Source: Methylotuvimicrobium buryatense 5G
GTDB lineage: Bacteria; Pseudomonadota; Gammaproteobacteria; Methylococcales; Methylomonadaceae
NCBI RefSeq assembly: GCF_000341735.1
Contig: NZ_KB455575.1
Span: forward strand, 2,107,285 to 2,171,284
Direction: 5' to 3'
Length of the DNA: 64,000 nt
Position 1 is the stretch's first letter, and every line of letters starts with the position of its first letter. The position numbers and the translations under genes are program-made. Shown one piece after another: positions 18,765-29,210 of the stretch. The notes beneath the pieces were generated by a model that was not told the origin of the DNA, did no database searches, and saw only the letters and a list, made by a program, of their open reading frames with translations.

Positions 18765-18975
18765 AGCAATTCCCAGTTTGAGCAGTTTCGCCGACTTTAG
18801 GGTGTGGGGTATGCCTGTCGAGAAACGCCGTAAACCCATCCATGAGGGCTTGGCGGCAGCTAAGCGCCAAGGATGGCGTGAATGCAGATTGTGCAAGAGC
18901 AAAAATCTGTCCCGCTGCCGACATTCTCGCCAAGCATACCCACACCCTTTTTGATCTCCCAATTGGATATTGCCG
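18765..18975. repeat. MITE family B copy inserted at a stop codon
   Basis: Ends AGCAATTCCCAGTTTG and (inverted) CAATATCCAATTGGGAGATC enclose the palindromic family-B interior. The flanks CTAGATAAGC and CAAGATAAGT match at 8 of 10 positions, consistent with an old target duplication. The TAA of the upstream GGDEF/EAL gene lies within the left flank, so insertion preserved the reading frame's end. Confidence 0.7.
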
Positions 18976-19027
18976 CAAGATAAGTCATTCAAGCACATGC
19001 CCTTTACCTGTCAAATTCCGATGCGGG

Positions 19028-19106
19028 TATACCTTTCGCACTTCAAATTTCGGCAGCGCCCATTGGCGGGCGCCCCGGTGCCGAATTTTGATCTACGATA
19101 GGTATA
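19028..19106. repeat. MITE family A, short copy
   Basis: A minimal 79-bp copy running from TATACCTTTCGCACTTCAAA to TTTTGATCTACGATAGGTATA. The two termini are imperfect inverted repeats over 28 bp (22 matches). Almost all the interior is missing. Confidence 0.8.
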
Positions 19107-19250
19107 AATAAATCTCTGATCTATACCGATCGCATATTTCGGCACGAGCATTTGGAGGCGCCGAAACTTAATGTCATAGAAGTATGACTTTATTGCGTTT
19201 TACAACCTGATATAATAATTACTTAAATATTTCGATAAATTTCTTTAAGA

Positions 19251-19490
19251 TATACCTTTCGCAATTAAAATTTCGGCGATGCTTAGCGCCGGAGTGATCG
19301 GTCCCTCACTTAATGCTAGGTGAGAGACCAGCATGGATGCTGGCATAGAGCCTACATGGAAGTATTCACTCAGCACCTAAATTGCATAGCCATTGACCAT
19401 GGTTAATAGCCTTAGATAATTAGGTGCTGGGTTCACAGAGTCCTTCGACGGTCACCCCCCGGTGCCGAATTTTGATCTACGATGGGTATA
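19251..19490. repeat. MITE family A, long copy upstream of pyruvate carboxylase
   Basis: A 240-bp copy from TATACCTTTCGC to GATCTACGATGGGTATA. The interior holds the family-typical GCATGGATGCTGGCATAGAG and CCTACATGGA. The gap 18976-19563 contains this and the short copy, and nothing else I can support. Confidence 0.8.
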
Positions 19491-19563
19491 TAAGCCTGCA
19501 TATTCCTGTAAAATCCTTTTCCAGCCATCAATTCCCATCCTAATTTCGGGGTACGTCTAACCT

Positions 19564-20982
19564 ATGTTACGTAAAATACTGATTGCCAACCGCGGCGAAA
19601 TCGCCGTACGCATCATTCGCGCCTGCGCCGAAATGGGCATTCGCTCCGTCGCTATTTATTCGGAAGCCGACCGCTTCGCCCTTCACGTTAAAAAAGCCGA
19701 CGAATCCTATTGTATCGGCAGCGAACCGATGTCCGGTTATCTCAATATTTATGCTTTGGTGAATCTGGCGGCAGCGACAGGCTGCGATGCCATTCACCCG
19801 GGCTACGGCTTTTTGTCCGAAAATGCCTTATTCGCGAAAGCCTGCAAGGAACGAGGCTTGATCTTCATCGGTCCCGATGCGGAAGTCATACATCGTATGG
19901 GCGATAAAACCGAAGCACGCAAAGCGATGGTTGCAGCCGGCATTCCGGTCACTCCTGGCTCGAGCGGCAATCTCGAATCGGTTGAAGAGGCATTAGAGAT
20001 GGCCGAATCAATCGGTTATCCGATTATGCTGAAAGCGACTTCCGGCGGCGGCGGCCGTGGCATACGTCGCTGCGACAATGCCGAAGAACTGCAGCGCAAT
20101 TACAGCCGCGTAATCTCAGAGGCTACCAAAGCCTTCGGCAGCGCCGACGTGTTTCTTGAAAAATGTATTGTTAACCCGAAGCATATCGAAGTACAAGTAC
20201 TGGCCGATCACCACGGCAATGCGATACACCTCTACGAACGCGATTGCTCGATTCAGCGCCGCAATCAAAAACTGATCGAAATTGCGCCGTCGCCGCAACT
20301 CGACGAAGCGCAACGCCAGTACATCGGCGGCTTAGCCGTGATCGCGGCAAAATCGGTCGGCTATACCAATGCCGGTACCGTCGAATTTCTGCTCGACGAT
20401 AACGACCGCTTTTATTTCATGGAAATGAATACGCGCGTTCAGGTCGAACACACGATCACCGAAACCGTGACCGGCGTCGATATCGTCGAGGAGCAAATCC
20501 GTATCGCAGCCGGTTTGCCGTTGCGTTTTAAACAGCACGAAATCGTTCGTCGCGGTTATGCCATCCAGTTTCGCGTCAATGCCGAAGACCCGAAGAACAG
20601 TTTTCTACCGAGCTTCGGCAAGATTACACGTTATTACGCGCCGGGCGGGCCGGGCGTACGCACCGACACCGCGATTTACACCGGCTACGAAATTCCGCCG
20701 TATTACGATTCGATGGTCGCGAAGGTCATCGTTAATGCGCTGACTTGGGAGGACGCGATTCAACGCGGTGAGCGAGCGCTCAAAGACATGGGCTTATTCG
20801 GCATTAAAACGACGATTCCGTATTATCTACAGATCCTGAAACACCCCGAGTTCCGCACGGCCTGTTTCAATACCGGTTTCGTCGAACAGCACGGCGAACT
20901 CGTCAATTATTCTAACAAGCCGCGCCCCGAAGTGCTCGCGAGTGTCATCGCTGCGGCGATGGCCTCACATACCGGCTTGTGA
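19564..20982 (+). CDS. pycA: Pyruvate carboxylase subunit A (biotin carboxylase)
   Basis: The ATP-dependent biotin carboxylase half of a two-subunit pyruvate carboxylase; it charges biotin on the partner subunit with bicarbonate. The 472 residues begin with the canonical LRKILIANRGEIAVRIIRA, have the ATP-grasp glycine loop GGGGRGIRR near 160, and the catalytic EMNTRVQVEHT. On its own it resembles AccC. The partner immediately downstream is a carboxyltransferase/biotin-carrier protein of the oxaloacetate type, which favours PycA over AccC. It would replenish oxaloacetate during one-carbon growth. That role is inferred from context. Confidence 0.88.
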   Translation: MLRKILIANRGEIAVRIIRACAEMGIRSVAIYSEADRFALHVKKADESYCIGSEPMSGYLNIYALVNLAAATGCDAIHPGYGFLSENALFAKACKERGLIFIGPDAEVIHRMGDKTEARKAMVAAGIPVTPGSSGNLESVEEALEMAESIGYPIMLKATSGGGGRGIRRCDNAEELQRNYSRVISEATKAFGSADVFLEKCIVNPKHIEVQVLADHHGNAIHLYERDCSIQRRNQKLIEIAPSPQLDEAQRQYIGGLAVIAAKSVGYTNAGTVEFLLDDNDRFYFMEMNTRVQVEHTITETVTGVDIVEEQIRIAAGLPLRFKQHEIVRRGYAIQFRVNAEDPKNSFLPSFGKITRYYAPGGPGVRTDTAIYTGYEIPPYYDSMVAKVIVNALTWEDAIQRGERALKDMGLFGIKTTIPYYLQILKHPEFRTACFNTGFVEQHGELVNYSNKPRPEVLASVIAAAMASHTGL

Positions 20983-21031
20983 TTTCCTGATTCAAAAAAC
21001 CGACTGCCGACAAGATTCAATAGGATACAAA

Positions 21032-22858
21032 ATGCCAAAAGTTCATATTACCGATGTGATATTGCGCGACGCCCACCAATCGCTGATCGCGACACGACTA
21101 CGCACCGAAGACATGCTCCCTGCATGTGAAATGCTCGACAATATCGGCTACTGGTCGCTCGAATGTTGGGGCGGCGCGACTTTCGACGCATGCCTGAGAT
21201 TCCTAAAAGAAGACCCGTGGGAACGTCTCAATAAACTGAAAGCCGCGCTACCGAACACGCGCCTGCAAATGCTGCTAAGGGGGCAAAATCTGCTCGGTTA
21301 CCGCCACTATTCGGACGATGTCGTTAAGGCCTTCATCGAACGAGCCGCCGCGAACGGAATGGACGTCTTTCGCATTTTCGATGCGTTGAACGACGTACGC
21401 AATCTGCAAACCGCCATAGAAGCCGCCAAGGCGACCGGTAAACATGCACAGGGGACGCTATGTTACACGACCAGTCCCGTGCATGATGTAAACAGTTTCG
21501 TGACATTAGCCAAGGAGTTGTCCTTGATGGGCTGCGACTCGATCGCGATCAAGGACATGGCCGGCTTGCTAACGCCCTACGCAGCTTCGGAACTGGTCAA
21601 AGCACTGAAAGACACGATCGACTTACCGTTGCATCTACACACACACGCCACTTCCGGACTCGCCGAAATGTGTCAAATCAAAGCCGTCGAAGCCGGCTGC
21701 GAGCACATCGACACCGCACTGTCGTCCTGGTCCGGCGGCACGAGCCATCCGCCTACCGAAAGCCTGGTCACGGCGTTGAAAGGCACCGATTACGATACCG
21801 GTCTCGACCTCGACAAACTGCAAACCGTCAACAACTACTTCGCCGAAGTGCGCAAGAAATACCGCCGCTTCGAGAGCGAATTCACCGGTATCGACACACG
21901 CGTACACGTCTTTCAGGTGCCGGGAGGCATGATCTCGAATCTCGCGAACCAATTGCGCGAACGCAATGCACTGGACCGAATCCAGGAAGTTTACAAAGAA
22001 ATTCCCGAAGTTCGTAAAGATCTGGGCTATCCGCCGCTGGTCACGCCGACATCGCAAATTGTTGGCACGCAAGCCGTATTGAACGTATTGACCGGTAAAC
22101 GCTATGAAACGATCACCAACGAGGTCAAACGTTACCTGCAAGGCGGCTATGGCAAGGCACCGGCCCCGGTCAACGAGAACCTACAAAATAGAGCCATCGG
22201 CAAGGAAGAGCCGATCGACTGCCGACCGGCCGACTTACTCAAGCCCGAGTTCGAGCATTTACGTACCGAAATCGGCCATTTGGCGTTGAATGACGAGGAC
22301 GTGCTCAGCTATGCGATGTTCCCGGAAGTCGGCAAACAGTTTCTCGAGCAGCGTTCGAACGACAATTTGGTTCCCGAACCGTTGGAAATTGAAACTCAGG
22401 CAACCGATGCCGTGCAAAAAGCGCCGACCGAATTCAATGTCGCGCTCCACGGCGAAGCCTATCATGTCAAAGTGACCGGTGCCGGACCCAAAAACCAAAG
22501 TCTTCGCCATTTCTATTTCATGGTCGACGGCGTGCCGGAAGAAATCGTCGTGGAAACACTCGACGAAATCGTCCTGGACGGCGGCACGCAGGGTGCGGTA
22601 AAAAGCACGATTTCAAGTAAACGCCGCAGGCCATCCTCGGAAGGCGATGTCACAGTCAGCATGCCTTGTAACATTCTCGAAGTCTTGGTTAAAGTCGGCC
22701 AATCAGTCACAGCCGGTCAAGCTGTTTTGATTACCGAGGCGATGAAGATGGAAACGGAAATCACCGCACCGATCTCGGGTACCGTAAAAGCCGTGCATGT
22801 CGTCAAAGGCGAACCGGCCAATCCGGATGAAGTGTTGGTAGAAATCGAGGCCGCATAA
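21032..22858 (+). CDS. pycB: Pyruvate carboxylase subunit B / oxaloacetate decarboxylase alpha-type
   Basis: A carboxyltransferase plus biotin-carrier protein of 608 residues. It begins with the DRE-TIM-like motif (VILRDAHQSL), has metal-site HLHTHATSG near 203, a conserved central domain, and a C-terminal biotinyl domain with Lys572 in EAMKMETE. With PycA it would carboxylate pyruvate. The same family includes the alpha subunit of Na+-pumping oxaloacetate decarboxylase, but no beta or gamma membrane subunits are nearby. The frame opens at 20942 inside pycA; the ATG at 21032 has an AGGA ribosome-binding site and the family N-terminus (MPKVHITDVILRD). Confidence 0.88.
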   Translation: MPKVHITDVILRDAHQSLIATRLRTEDMLPACEMLDNIGYWSLECWGGATFDACLRFLKEDPWERLNKLKAALPNTRLQMLLRGQNLLGYRHYSDDVVKAFIERAAANGMDVFRIFDALNDVRNLQTAIEAAKATGKHAQGTLCYTTSPVHDVNSFVTLAKELSLMGCDSIAIKDMAGLLTPYAASELVKALKDTIDLPLHLHTHATSGLAEMCQIKAVEAGCEHIDTALSSWSGGTSHPPTESLVTALKGTDYDTGLDLDKLQTVNNYFAEVRKKYRRFESEFTGIDTRVHVFQVPGGMISNLANQLRERNALDRIQEVYKEIPEVRKDLGYPPLVTPTSQIVGTQAVLNVLTGKRYETITNEVKRYLQGGYGKAPAPVNENLQNRAIGKEEPIDCRPADLLKPEFEHLRTEIGHLALNDEDVLSYAMFPEVGKQFLEQRSNDNLVPEPLEIETQATDAVQKAPTEFNVALHGEAYHVKVTGAGPKNQSLRHFYFMVDGVPEEIVVETLDEIVLDGGTQGAVKSTISSKRRRPSSEGDVTVSMPCNILEVLVKVGQSVTAGQAVLITEAMKMETEITAPISGTVKAVHVVKGEPANPDEVLVEIEAA

Positions 22859-22862
22859 GAAA

Positions 22863-23843
22863 ATGACTGAAACGGTTTTTGCCGACGATGCCGCAATCGC
22901 TAAAGCGGTTGAATTGTTGAATCAAGGCCGTTTAGTCGCCTTCCCAACCGAAACGGTTTACGGTCTCGGCGCCGACGCCGGCAATGCCGAGGCCGTAACC
23001 GGCATATTCAAGGCCAAAGGCCGTCCGGCCGATCATCCTCTGATCGTTCATATCGCAAACCCCGCCCAGTTATCGGACTGGGCAAGCACGGTGCCGGCAA
23101 CGGCTCAATGCCTGGCGAAACGCTTCTGGCCGGGACCGCTAACCTTAATCTTGAAGAAACGTCCCGAAGTGCCGAATACAGTCACCGGCGGACAAGACAC
23201 GGTAGGCCTGAGAATTCCCGATAACCCGGTTGCCTTGCGACTCTTGCGAGCATTCGGCGGCGGCATTGCCGCACCTTCAGCCAATCGATTCAAGCGCGTC
23301 AGCCCAACGCAAGCCTCGCATGTCGCCGAAGAACTTGACGGATTGGTCGATTTGATTTTGGACGGCGGACCTTGCCGAGTCGGCGTCGAATCGACCATCA
23401 TCGATTTAAGCGGAGCAAGCCCCTTGCTGTTAAGGCCCGGCAGCATCACTAAAGCCGAAATCGAACAGGAACTGCAATGCGAATTGACCGTGATAAGCAC
23501 TACGAGCAACGATACGCCCCGTGCGCCCGGACAAATGGCCGTGCATTACGCGCCAACAACCCCGACTCGTTTGTGCCCTTCCGAGCAACTTAACGAAACG
23601 ATTAGGCAATTGTCCGAACAAGGAAATAAAATCGGTTTACTGGCATTTCGCTTCGAACCGAACTTATCGATGACTATCATTCATTTACCTGAAACTGCCG
23701 AAGCTTATGCACAAGGTTTGTACGCAGCCCTACGCGAACTGGATCGCCTAGGATTGGACGTCATTCTGGTCGAACAACCCCCAGAATCCAATGAATGGCA
23801 TGCAATCAACGACCGTTTGAAAAAAGCGGCTGCGGCATTTTAG
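22863..23843 (+). CDS. L-threonylcarbamoyladenylate synthase (Sua5 type)
   Basis: Makes threonylcarbamoyl-AMP from Thr, bicarbonate and ATP for the t6A37 modification of ANN-decoding tRNAs. The N-terminal YrdC/TsaC fold shows the substrate motifs FPTETVYGLGADA and KGRP near 55, and the SANRFKRVSPT loop. At 326 residues it is the long Sua5 form with a C-terminal Rossmann-like domain joined by the APGQMAVHYAP linker. It starts 4 bp after pycB, so it is probably cotranscribed, without an evident functional link. Confidence 0.93.
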   Translation: MTETVFADDAAIAKAVELLNQGRLVAFPTETVYGLGADAGNAEAVTGIFKAKGRPADHPLIVHIANPAQLSDWASTVPATAQCLAKRFWPGPLTLILKKRPEVPNTVTGGQDTVGLRIPDNPVALRLLRAFGGGIAAPSANRFKRVSPTQASHVAEELDGLVDLILDGGPCRVGVESTIIDLSGASPLLLRPGSITKAEIEQELQCELTVISTTSNDTPRAPGQMAVHYAPTTPTRLCPSEQLNETIRQLSEQGNKIGLLAFRFEPNLSMTIIHLPETAEAYAQGLYAALRELDRLGLDVILVEQPPESNEWHAINDRLKKAAAAF

Positions 23844-23886
23844 TCTTGGCCACACTGCTACGGAAAAGTCCTTAATGGCAGTAATT

Positions 23887-26001
23887 CTAAGCCCCTGGTT
23901 TTCGTTCAGTTTCTTGGGCCTGGATCGCTGTTATCACAACGGTATTGACGATATCGTTTACGGTACAGCCTCGGCTTAAATCGTTGACCGGTTTATTCAA
24001 GCCTTGCAAAATAGGCCCGATGGCAATCGCTCCGGACGAGCGCTGAACTGCTTTATAAGTATTGTTGCCGGTATTTAGATCGGGAAAAATAAATACGTTC
24101 GCTTGCCCTGCCACCTCGCTGTCCGGCATTTTGGTCTTGGCAACACGGCTATCGATCGCCGCATCGTATTGAATCGGCCCTTCCAGTTTCAATTCCGGTT
24201 TCAATCGTTTAGCCAATTCGACTGCCGACCTAACCTTATCGACCGCCTCGCCTTTTCCGGACTCGCCGGTTGAATAAGAAAGCATCGCAACGCGTGGCGT
24301 GATATTGAACATACTCGCGGTTTGCGCGGAACTAATCGCAATATCGGCTAATTGTCTGGAATTAGGATTCGGATTGACCGCGCAATCCCCATAAACCAGC
24401 ACCCGGTCTTCCAAGCACATGAAAAAAACGCTAGAGACGATCGATGTTCCCGGTTTGGTTTTGATGATTTCAAAGGCCGGCCTGATCGTATGCTGGGTCG
24501 TATGTATTGACCCGGAAACCATTCCGTCGGCAAGATTATGGTGTACCATCATCGTCCCGAAAAAACTGACATCTGTCATAAGATCAAACGCCAATTCGTA
24601 ATGAACGCCCTTATGCTTGCGTAACTCGAAATAAGTTTCGGCAAATTTCTGACGCAGTTCGGAAGTCATCGGATCGATAATCTCGATGTCTTCTAATTGC
24701 AAAGCCATCGCAGCGATTTTTTGCTTGATCGTTTCTTCATTACCTAGCAGCGTCAACTTGACGGCTCCCCTAAGGAAAAGAATTTCGGCCGCTCTTAAAA
24801 TGCGTTCTTCCCCGCCTTCCGGCAATACAATGTGTTGCGGATTGGCTTTGGCGCGCTGCAAAATTTCATATTCGAACATGATCGGCGTCACGCGCGGCGT
24901 TTTGCGCGTAAACAGGCGCTGCTGCAGCTCCTGCATGTTGATATTGTCTTCGACCAAACTCAAGGCCGTGGCGATCTTGCGTTCGTTATTGGAATTTAAA
25001 CGCGCATGCACTCGAGTAACATTCATCGCTGTCGTGAAGGTGTCGGTGGCGACGCCTAAAACAGCAAACGGCAAAGCACCCAATCCTTCGATTAAATATT
25101 GCACCTGCGGCGCGGGCTCTTGCTCTCCGGTCAGCAATAAACCGGCAATTTGCGGATAACTTTTCGAATGATAAGCCATCAAACAAGCCAGAATGATATC
25201 CGAACGATCCCCGGGCGTAATGATCAAATCGCCTTTCTCAATGTAGTCGAGAAAATCCGAAACTAACATCGCCGCAACCTTGTAGTTATAAACTTCAAGG
25301 TTGAGCGTTTCGAAATCATGCGATAAAAACTTTGCATTCAACGACCTGGCAATATCGCCCATACTGGGCTTTTCCAGTGACGGTTCGGAGGGTACGACAT
25401 AAACAGGAAAGTTGGATTGCGGATCGTGTCCGAATTGGTCTCTAAGTTCGCCAACCTGAGCCGCCGGAACACTGTTGATCACCGTTGCCAACAGGACAGC
25501 ATTTTTTTCCTGAATATCATGTCGGAGCCCGGCCAAAGCATCGATTATTTGTTCATTGGATCGATTGCCTCCTTGAATAATTGGCATCAACAGACAATCT
25601 AAATTGTTCGCGACATCGGCATTAAAATCGAACTCAAAAATCGACTCGCCGCTTTTATAATCGGAACCGACACAAATCACATGATCCGATTGAATTTTTA
25701 AGCTTCGGTATTTAGCGAGAATCAGTTTTATTAAATCGTCATAACGATCATGAGCCAATAGGCGCCGAGCTTCCTCATCGGTGCATCCGTACATCGATTC
25801 GTACGGCCACTCGAGCTGATAACGATAGGTTACCAGTTCAATCAAGTCGTCCTTTTCCTCTCCTGCATGAATAATAGGCCGAAAAAAACCGATCTTTTGG
25901 GCAAGTCCGGAAAACATTTCGATCATGGCCAACATGATCACCGATTTACCGCTGCCCTGCTCGGCACCGGTTATATAAATATTTTTAGAAACTTGGGACA
26001 T
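23887..26001 (-). CDS. pta: Phosphate acetyltransferase
   Basis: Interconverts acetyl-CoA plus phosphate with acetyl phosphate and CoA. The 704 residues are the long enterobacterial type. The N-terminal P-loop-like domain has GAEQGSGKS at 13-21, the DRTGG-type regulatory domain follows (GDRSDIILA), and the C-terminal catalytic PTA_PTB domain has LPEGGEERILRAAEI and SYSTGESGKG. It is convergent with the Sua5 gene, with only a 43-bp gap. No ackA is in the window, so the acetyl phosphate partner lies elsewhere. Confidence 0.97.
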   Translation of the reverse strand: MSQVSKNIYITGAEQGSGKSVIMLAMIEMFSGLAQKIGFFRPIIHAGEEKDDLIELVTYRYQLEWPYESMYGCTDEEARRLLAHDRYDDLIKLILAKYRSLKIQSDHVICVGSDYKSGESIFEFDFNADVANNLDCLLMPIIQGGNRSNEQIIDALAGLRHDIQEKNAVLLATVINSVPAAQVGELRDQFGHDPQSNFPVYVVPSEPSLEKPSMGDIARSLNAKFLSHDFETLNLEVYNYKVAAMLVSDFLDYIEKGDLIITPGDRSDIILACLMAYHSKSYPQIAGLLLTGEQEPAPQVQYLIEGLGALPFAVLGVATDTFTTAMNVTRVHARLNSNNERKIATALSLVEDNINMQELQQRLFTRKTPRVTPIMFEYEILQRAKANPQHIVLPEGGEERILRAAEILFLRGAVKLTLLGNEETIKQKIAAMALQLEDIEIIDPMTSELRQKFAETYFELRKHKGVHYELAFDLMTDVSFFGTMMVHHNLADGMVSGSIHTTQHTIRPAFEIIKTKPGTSIVSSVFFMCLEDRVLVYGDCAVNPNPNSRQLADIAISSAQTASMFNITPRVAMLSYSTGESGKGEAVDKVRSAVELAKRLKPELKLEGPIQYDAAIDSRVAKTKMPDSEVAGQANVFIFPDLNTGNNTYKAVQRSSGAIAIGPILQGLNKPVNDLSRGCTVNDIVNTVVITAIQAQETERKPGA

Positions 26002-26035
26002 TTTTGTTTAAAGAATCAATTATGGAGAAAGAATT

Positions 26036-26075
26036 ATTTCTGGTTCCCACGGTCCTCCGTGGGAACCCATACCTT
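26036..26075. repeat. Short palindrome of the GTTCCCAC...GTGGGAAC type
   Basis: GGTTCCCACGG...CCGTGGGAACC forms a hairpin with a short loop upstream of pta. Variants occur near 53.02 kb (CGTTCCCACCGCTCCAGCGTGG) in shortened form and near 63.52-63.57 kb (CTCGTTCCGCATTCCCAAGC... GCTTGGGAACGAG). It is a dispersed REP-like palindrome. The rest of 26002-26300 shows nothing else. Confidence 0.6.
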
Positions 26076-26300
26076 GGTTTGTCGAGGCAAGACCGGTATG
26101 CATCCCAAGCAGGGGCGGTAGGAATGATGAAAGAGGCTGAATGATGTCAATAGTCTTTAGGGTTTCGCAATAAAAACATACTTCCTGAAACTATGAGCTT
26201 TGTAGTGACTTCAGCAACTCATACAAGGCGTTATCGTTTTGCCATATTTTGCAAGCAATTGTATTTTTTGGGCTCTGCCATGCCCGGGTTTATCATAAGA

Positions 26301-27647
26301 CTAATGCGACAGTAGCGAGTTAATATATTCCAAATCATTTTCGCTCAGACTGCTGGCTGCTTGTTTCAGGCGAATACTGTTGATCAGATAATCGTAACGG
26401 GAGCGCGCATGATCTCGTTTTGCACGATAAAGGTTTCTTTGTTCGGCTAATATTTCCACCATGGTTCGAGTACCGACATCTAAACCGGCCTCGGTTGCTT
26501 CCAACGCACTCTCCGCCGACTTAACGGCCGATTGCAATGCGCCGACGCGACTGATACTGGCATTCACGCCTCGGTAGGCATTGTTCACCTGACGTATCAC
26601 GGCGCGCTTTGCCGCGATCAGATTTTGTTTGGCCGCCTCAAACTCTTGCCTTGCTTGCCGGGTACGCGAATTCACCGCACCGCCTTCGAATAGCGGCACA
26701 TTCAATTGCAAACCGATGCTTTGCGTGTCGCCGCGAAAACCGAAAGTACTGGTATTATCCGACACGCCATAGGAACCGACGATATCTAATTGCGGCAGAT
26801 GACCGCTGTTTTGCAAATCGACGGCCTTCCTGGCAAACTCTGCCTGATTGAATGCCGAAATGATAGAAAAGTTGCCGTTTAGCGCCGCATCGCTCCATGC
26901 CTTCATTTCATTGGGCTCAGGGACAATCAACGGCAACTCTTTTCCTATGGGACTAAGCTCCTCGTCAAATTCGCCGATGATTTCACGCAAAGCTTCCTTT
27001 TGATTATCGAGGTTATTATCCGCTTCGATTTCATTAGCTAAGGCTAAGTCATGAGCAGCCTTCGCTTCATAAACATCGGTGATCGCAATCAAACCGACTT
27101 CGAAACGCTGCTGAGCTTGTTCCAGTTGACGAGCAATCGCATTTTTTTCGGCAACCGCAAAGTCTAGACCGTCCTGCGCAGACAACACGTTGAAATAAGC
27201 CTCGGTGATTTTGACCATTAAGTTCTGTAGTTCCGCTAAATATTCGGCTTCGGTCTGAGCAATTTGATTATCCGACTGGCTTAATTGAATCCAGTGATCC
27301 CAATGAAAAACCGGCTGCACAAAATTAAGGCTAAAAGTGTTATTCCAAAACTCTTGATTAGTCTGCGGACCTCGAAAATCGAAACCGGCACCGGCTTTTT
27401 TGTTGTGAAGCCATTCCCGGCTACTAGCCCCGGTAGCCGAAAGACTGGGCAACAAACGAGCAATTCCTTGATCCTTGGATTCCGCGTTGGCATACTGCCG
27501 TGCAAGCGCTTGCTTTAATATCGGATCGTTTTCAAGTGCTTGCGTATAAACCTCAACAAGATCTTGCGCAAAGGACTGACTTTGAATAAGTAAAGCAAAT
27601 AGCCCTACGACGGCGCTTTTAAAAAAATAAAGCTTGCTACTATTCAT
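26301..27647 (-). CDS. TolC-family outer membrane efflux protein
   Basis: A 448-residue outer membrane channel of the TolC type that would form the exit duct for a tripartite pump. There is an N-terminal signal peptide (KSAVVGLFALLIQSQSFAQ, cleavage near 27), two OEP repeats rich in coiled coil, and characteristic family stretches (AYFNVLSAQDGLDFA near 150, VGTRTMVEILAEQRNLYRA near 395). It is transcribed away from the RND and adaptor genes at 29.2-33.6 kb, which lack their own outer membrane gene, so it is the natural partner. The substrate is unknown. Confidence 0.92.
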   Translation of the reverse strand: MNSSKLYFFKSAVVGLFALLIQSQSFAQDLVEVYTQALENDPILKQALARQYANAESKDQGIARLLPSLSATGASSREWLHNKKAGAGFDFRGPQTNQEFWNNTFSLNFVQPVFHWDHWIQLSQSDNQIAQTEAEYLAELQNLMVKITEAYFNVLSAQDGLDFAVAEKNAIARQLEQAQQRFEVGLIAITDVYEAKAAHDLALANEIEADNNLDNQKEALREIIGEFDEELSPIGKELPLIVPEPNEMKAWSDAALNGNFSIISAFNQAEFARKAVDLQNSGHLPQLDIVGSYGVSDNTSTFGFRGDTQSIGLQLNVPLFEGGAVNSRTRQARQEFEAAKQNLIAAKRAVIRQVNNAYRGVNASISRVGALQSAVKSAESALEATEAGLDVGTRTMVEILAEQRNLYRAKRDHARSRYDYLINSIRLKQAASSLSENDLEYINSLLSH

Positions 27648-27885
27648 TTATGGATGAACCCGGTTTAAACATATTAATTCGACCCATGTCTCCATCCTGG
27701 AACACAGTAGGTGTTAATTCTAACACCTACACCCTAAAAAATTTCGTTACTATTTTATTTTCTCAACGACTGATTATAGGAATTATCCGTAACCAATAAT
27801 AAAAGTAAAATTAGAAGTTTAAATAGCTCATTTAAAGTAAAATTTTGTTTTATATTTTTTATTAATGTTCTTTAAACCTGTTGCC

Positions 27886-29151
27886 ATGAAAAAAATCGAA
27901 CACCTTCTCATTATCGTCATTTTCAGTATACTTTCCAGCGGTTGCGCCAGTTTCGGACGAGGCATCGCCGAAGCTTATTTCCAAAAACAAGAAGCCGCCG
28001 ATACCCGATTATGCGAAGTTACCGGCAGTCCTTTTGAAGGTATCAAACCGCATCTAAAAAATCCGATCGGCAAAATGAAAGTGCTGATAGTCCATGGTGT
28101 CGGCGATAGACTGCCGGGCTATTCAACGCAATTTCTCGAAAAGCTTGCCAAATCGCTGAACTTAACTGTCAGAGCTAAACGTAACAAAGATATTTTTTTG
28201 CGTGATCCTTTGGACGAATCGAAAAAACTCGGCAATTTGAGAATTCATCGCTTATTGAATAAGGAGCGAGATCAAGAACTGTTGTTTTACGAGCTCACTT
28301 GGTCCGAAATCACCGCTCAACAAAAATCGATTCTGGCCTATGACAACTCCGGCGAGTACTCCTTTCGCCGCGCCGAGGTCAACGATGTATTGAAACGTTT
28401 TTCCAACGATACCGGACCCGATCCGATTATCTATCTCGGCGATAGCCGAGAAGATATTTTGATTTCATTTACCCAATCGTTTTGCTGGATGACTAAAGGC
28501 CTATGGGACGATTTACCCGACCAGCAGGCAAAAAGCTGTACTTTCGACGATTTAGCGGCGGTTGAAAATTTAAAAAACGACCAATACGCGGTCGTATCAC
28601 ATAGTCTCGGCAGCCGAATCACAATCGATGGATTGCAACGGCTTGCCCGCTTTTTCAGCGATAGCAGTTTCAGGCCGGAACTCGACCGCCCGAAAGAATT
28701 GGTAAAAGCCCTGCAACAAAAAATCATTCCGATATACATGATGTCGAATCAACTTCCGATGCTGCAGATGGGGCGGCAATTACCGGAAATCACGGGCCAA
28801 CAGAGTGCCTTTTGCAGTCCCGAAGGCGAACATTATGATAAAAGAATTCTGAGCGAAACACCGATTATCGCCTTCAGCGACCCGAACGATTTATTGAGCT
28901 ATGCGATACAGCAGAATTTTGTCGATAGATTCATCGACTCGAGACTGTGCGCTGAAGTCACCAACATTAACATCAATGTCGCAAAAATATTCGATGCTTT
29001 CGGCTTGGGGAAATTTGCCAATCCGCTCGACGCCCATATCGGCTACACCACCGACAAACGGGTAATCGCAATGATCGCCAAAGGCATCGGCAACGCCAAT
29101 ACTTCCAAGCTGGTCAAAAAGCGTTGCAGTTGGACCGAAACAATCGATTGA
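27886..29151 (+). CDS. Lipoprotein with alpha/beta-hydrolase-like fold
   Basis: A predicted lipoprotein: helix ending in the lipobox LSSGC, with the lipidated Cys at about residue 21 from the ATG at 27886. An upstream in-frame ATG at 27865 would add seven residues. The mature protein has VLIVHGVGD (oxyanion-type His-Gly) near 58 and a nucleophile-elbow-like SHSLGS near 237, suggesting an esterase/lipase-like hydrolase. The elbow has Ser-x-Gly spacing close to GxSxG but begins with Ser. No specific substrate can be assigned. It lies 59 bp before the RND gene on the same strand, so a role in the same envelope cluster is plausible. Confidence 0.65.
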   Translation: MKKIEHLLIIVIFSILSSGCASFGRGIAEAYFQKQEAADTRLCEVTGSPFEGIKPHLKNPIGKMKVLIVHGVGDRLPGYSTQFLEKLAKSLNLTVRAKRNKDIFLRDPLDESKKLGNLRIHRLLNKERDQELLFYELTWSEITAQQKSILAYDNSGEYSFRRAEVNDVLKRFSNDTGPDPIIYLGDSREDILISFTQSFCWMTKGLWDDLPDQQAKSCTFDDLAAVENLKNDQYAVVSHSLGSRITIDGLQRLARFFSDSSFRPELDRPKELVKALQQKIIPIYMMSNQLPMLQMGRQLPEITGQQSAFCSPEGEHYDKRILSETPIIAFSDPNDLLSYAIQQNFVDRFIDSRLCAEVTNININVAKIFDAFGLGKFANPLDAHIGYTTDKRVIAMIAKGIGNANTSKLVKKRCSWTETID

Positions 29152-29210
29152 AAGACTATGCCAGCTATGCTATAAATCACTATATTAGAGCCCACTAATA
29201 TTAAAATAAA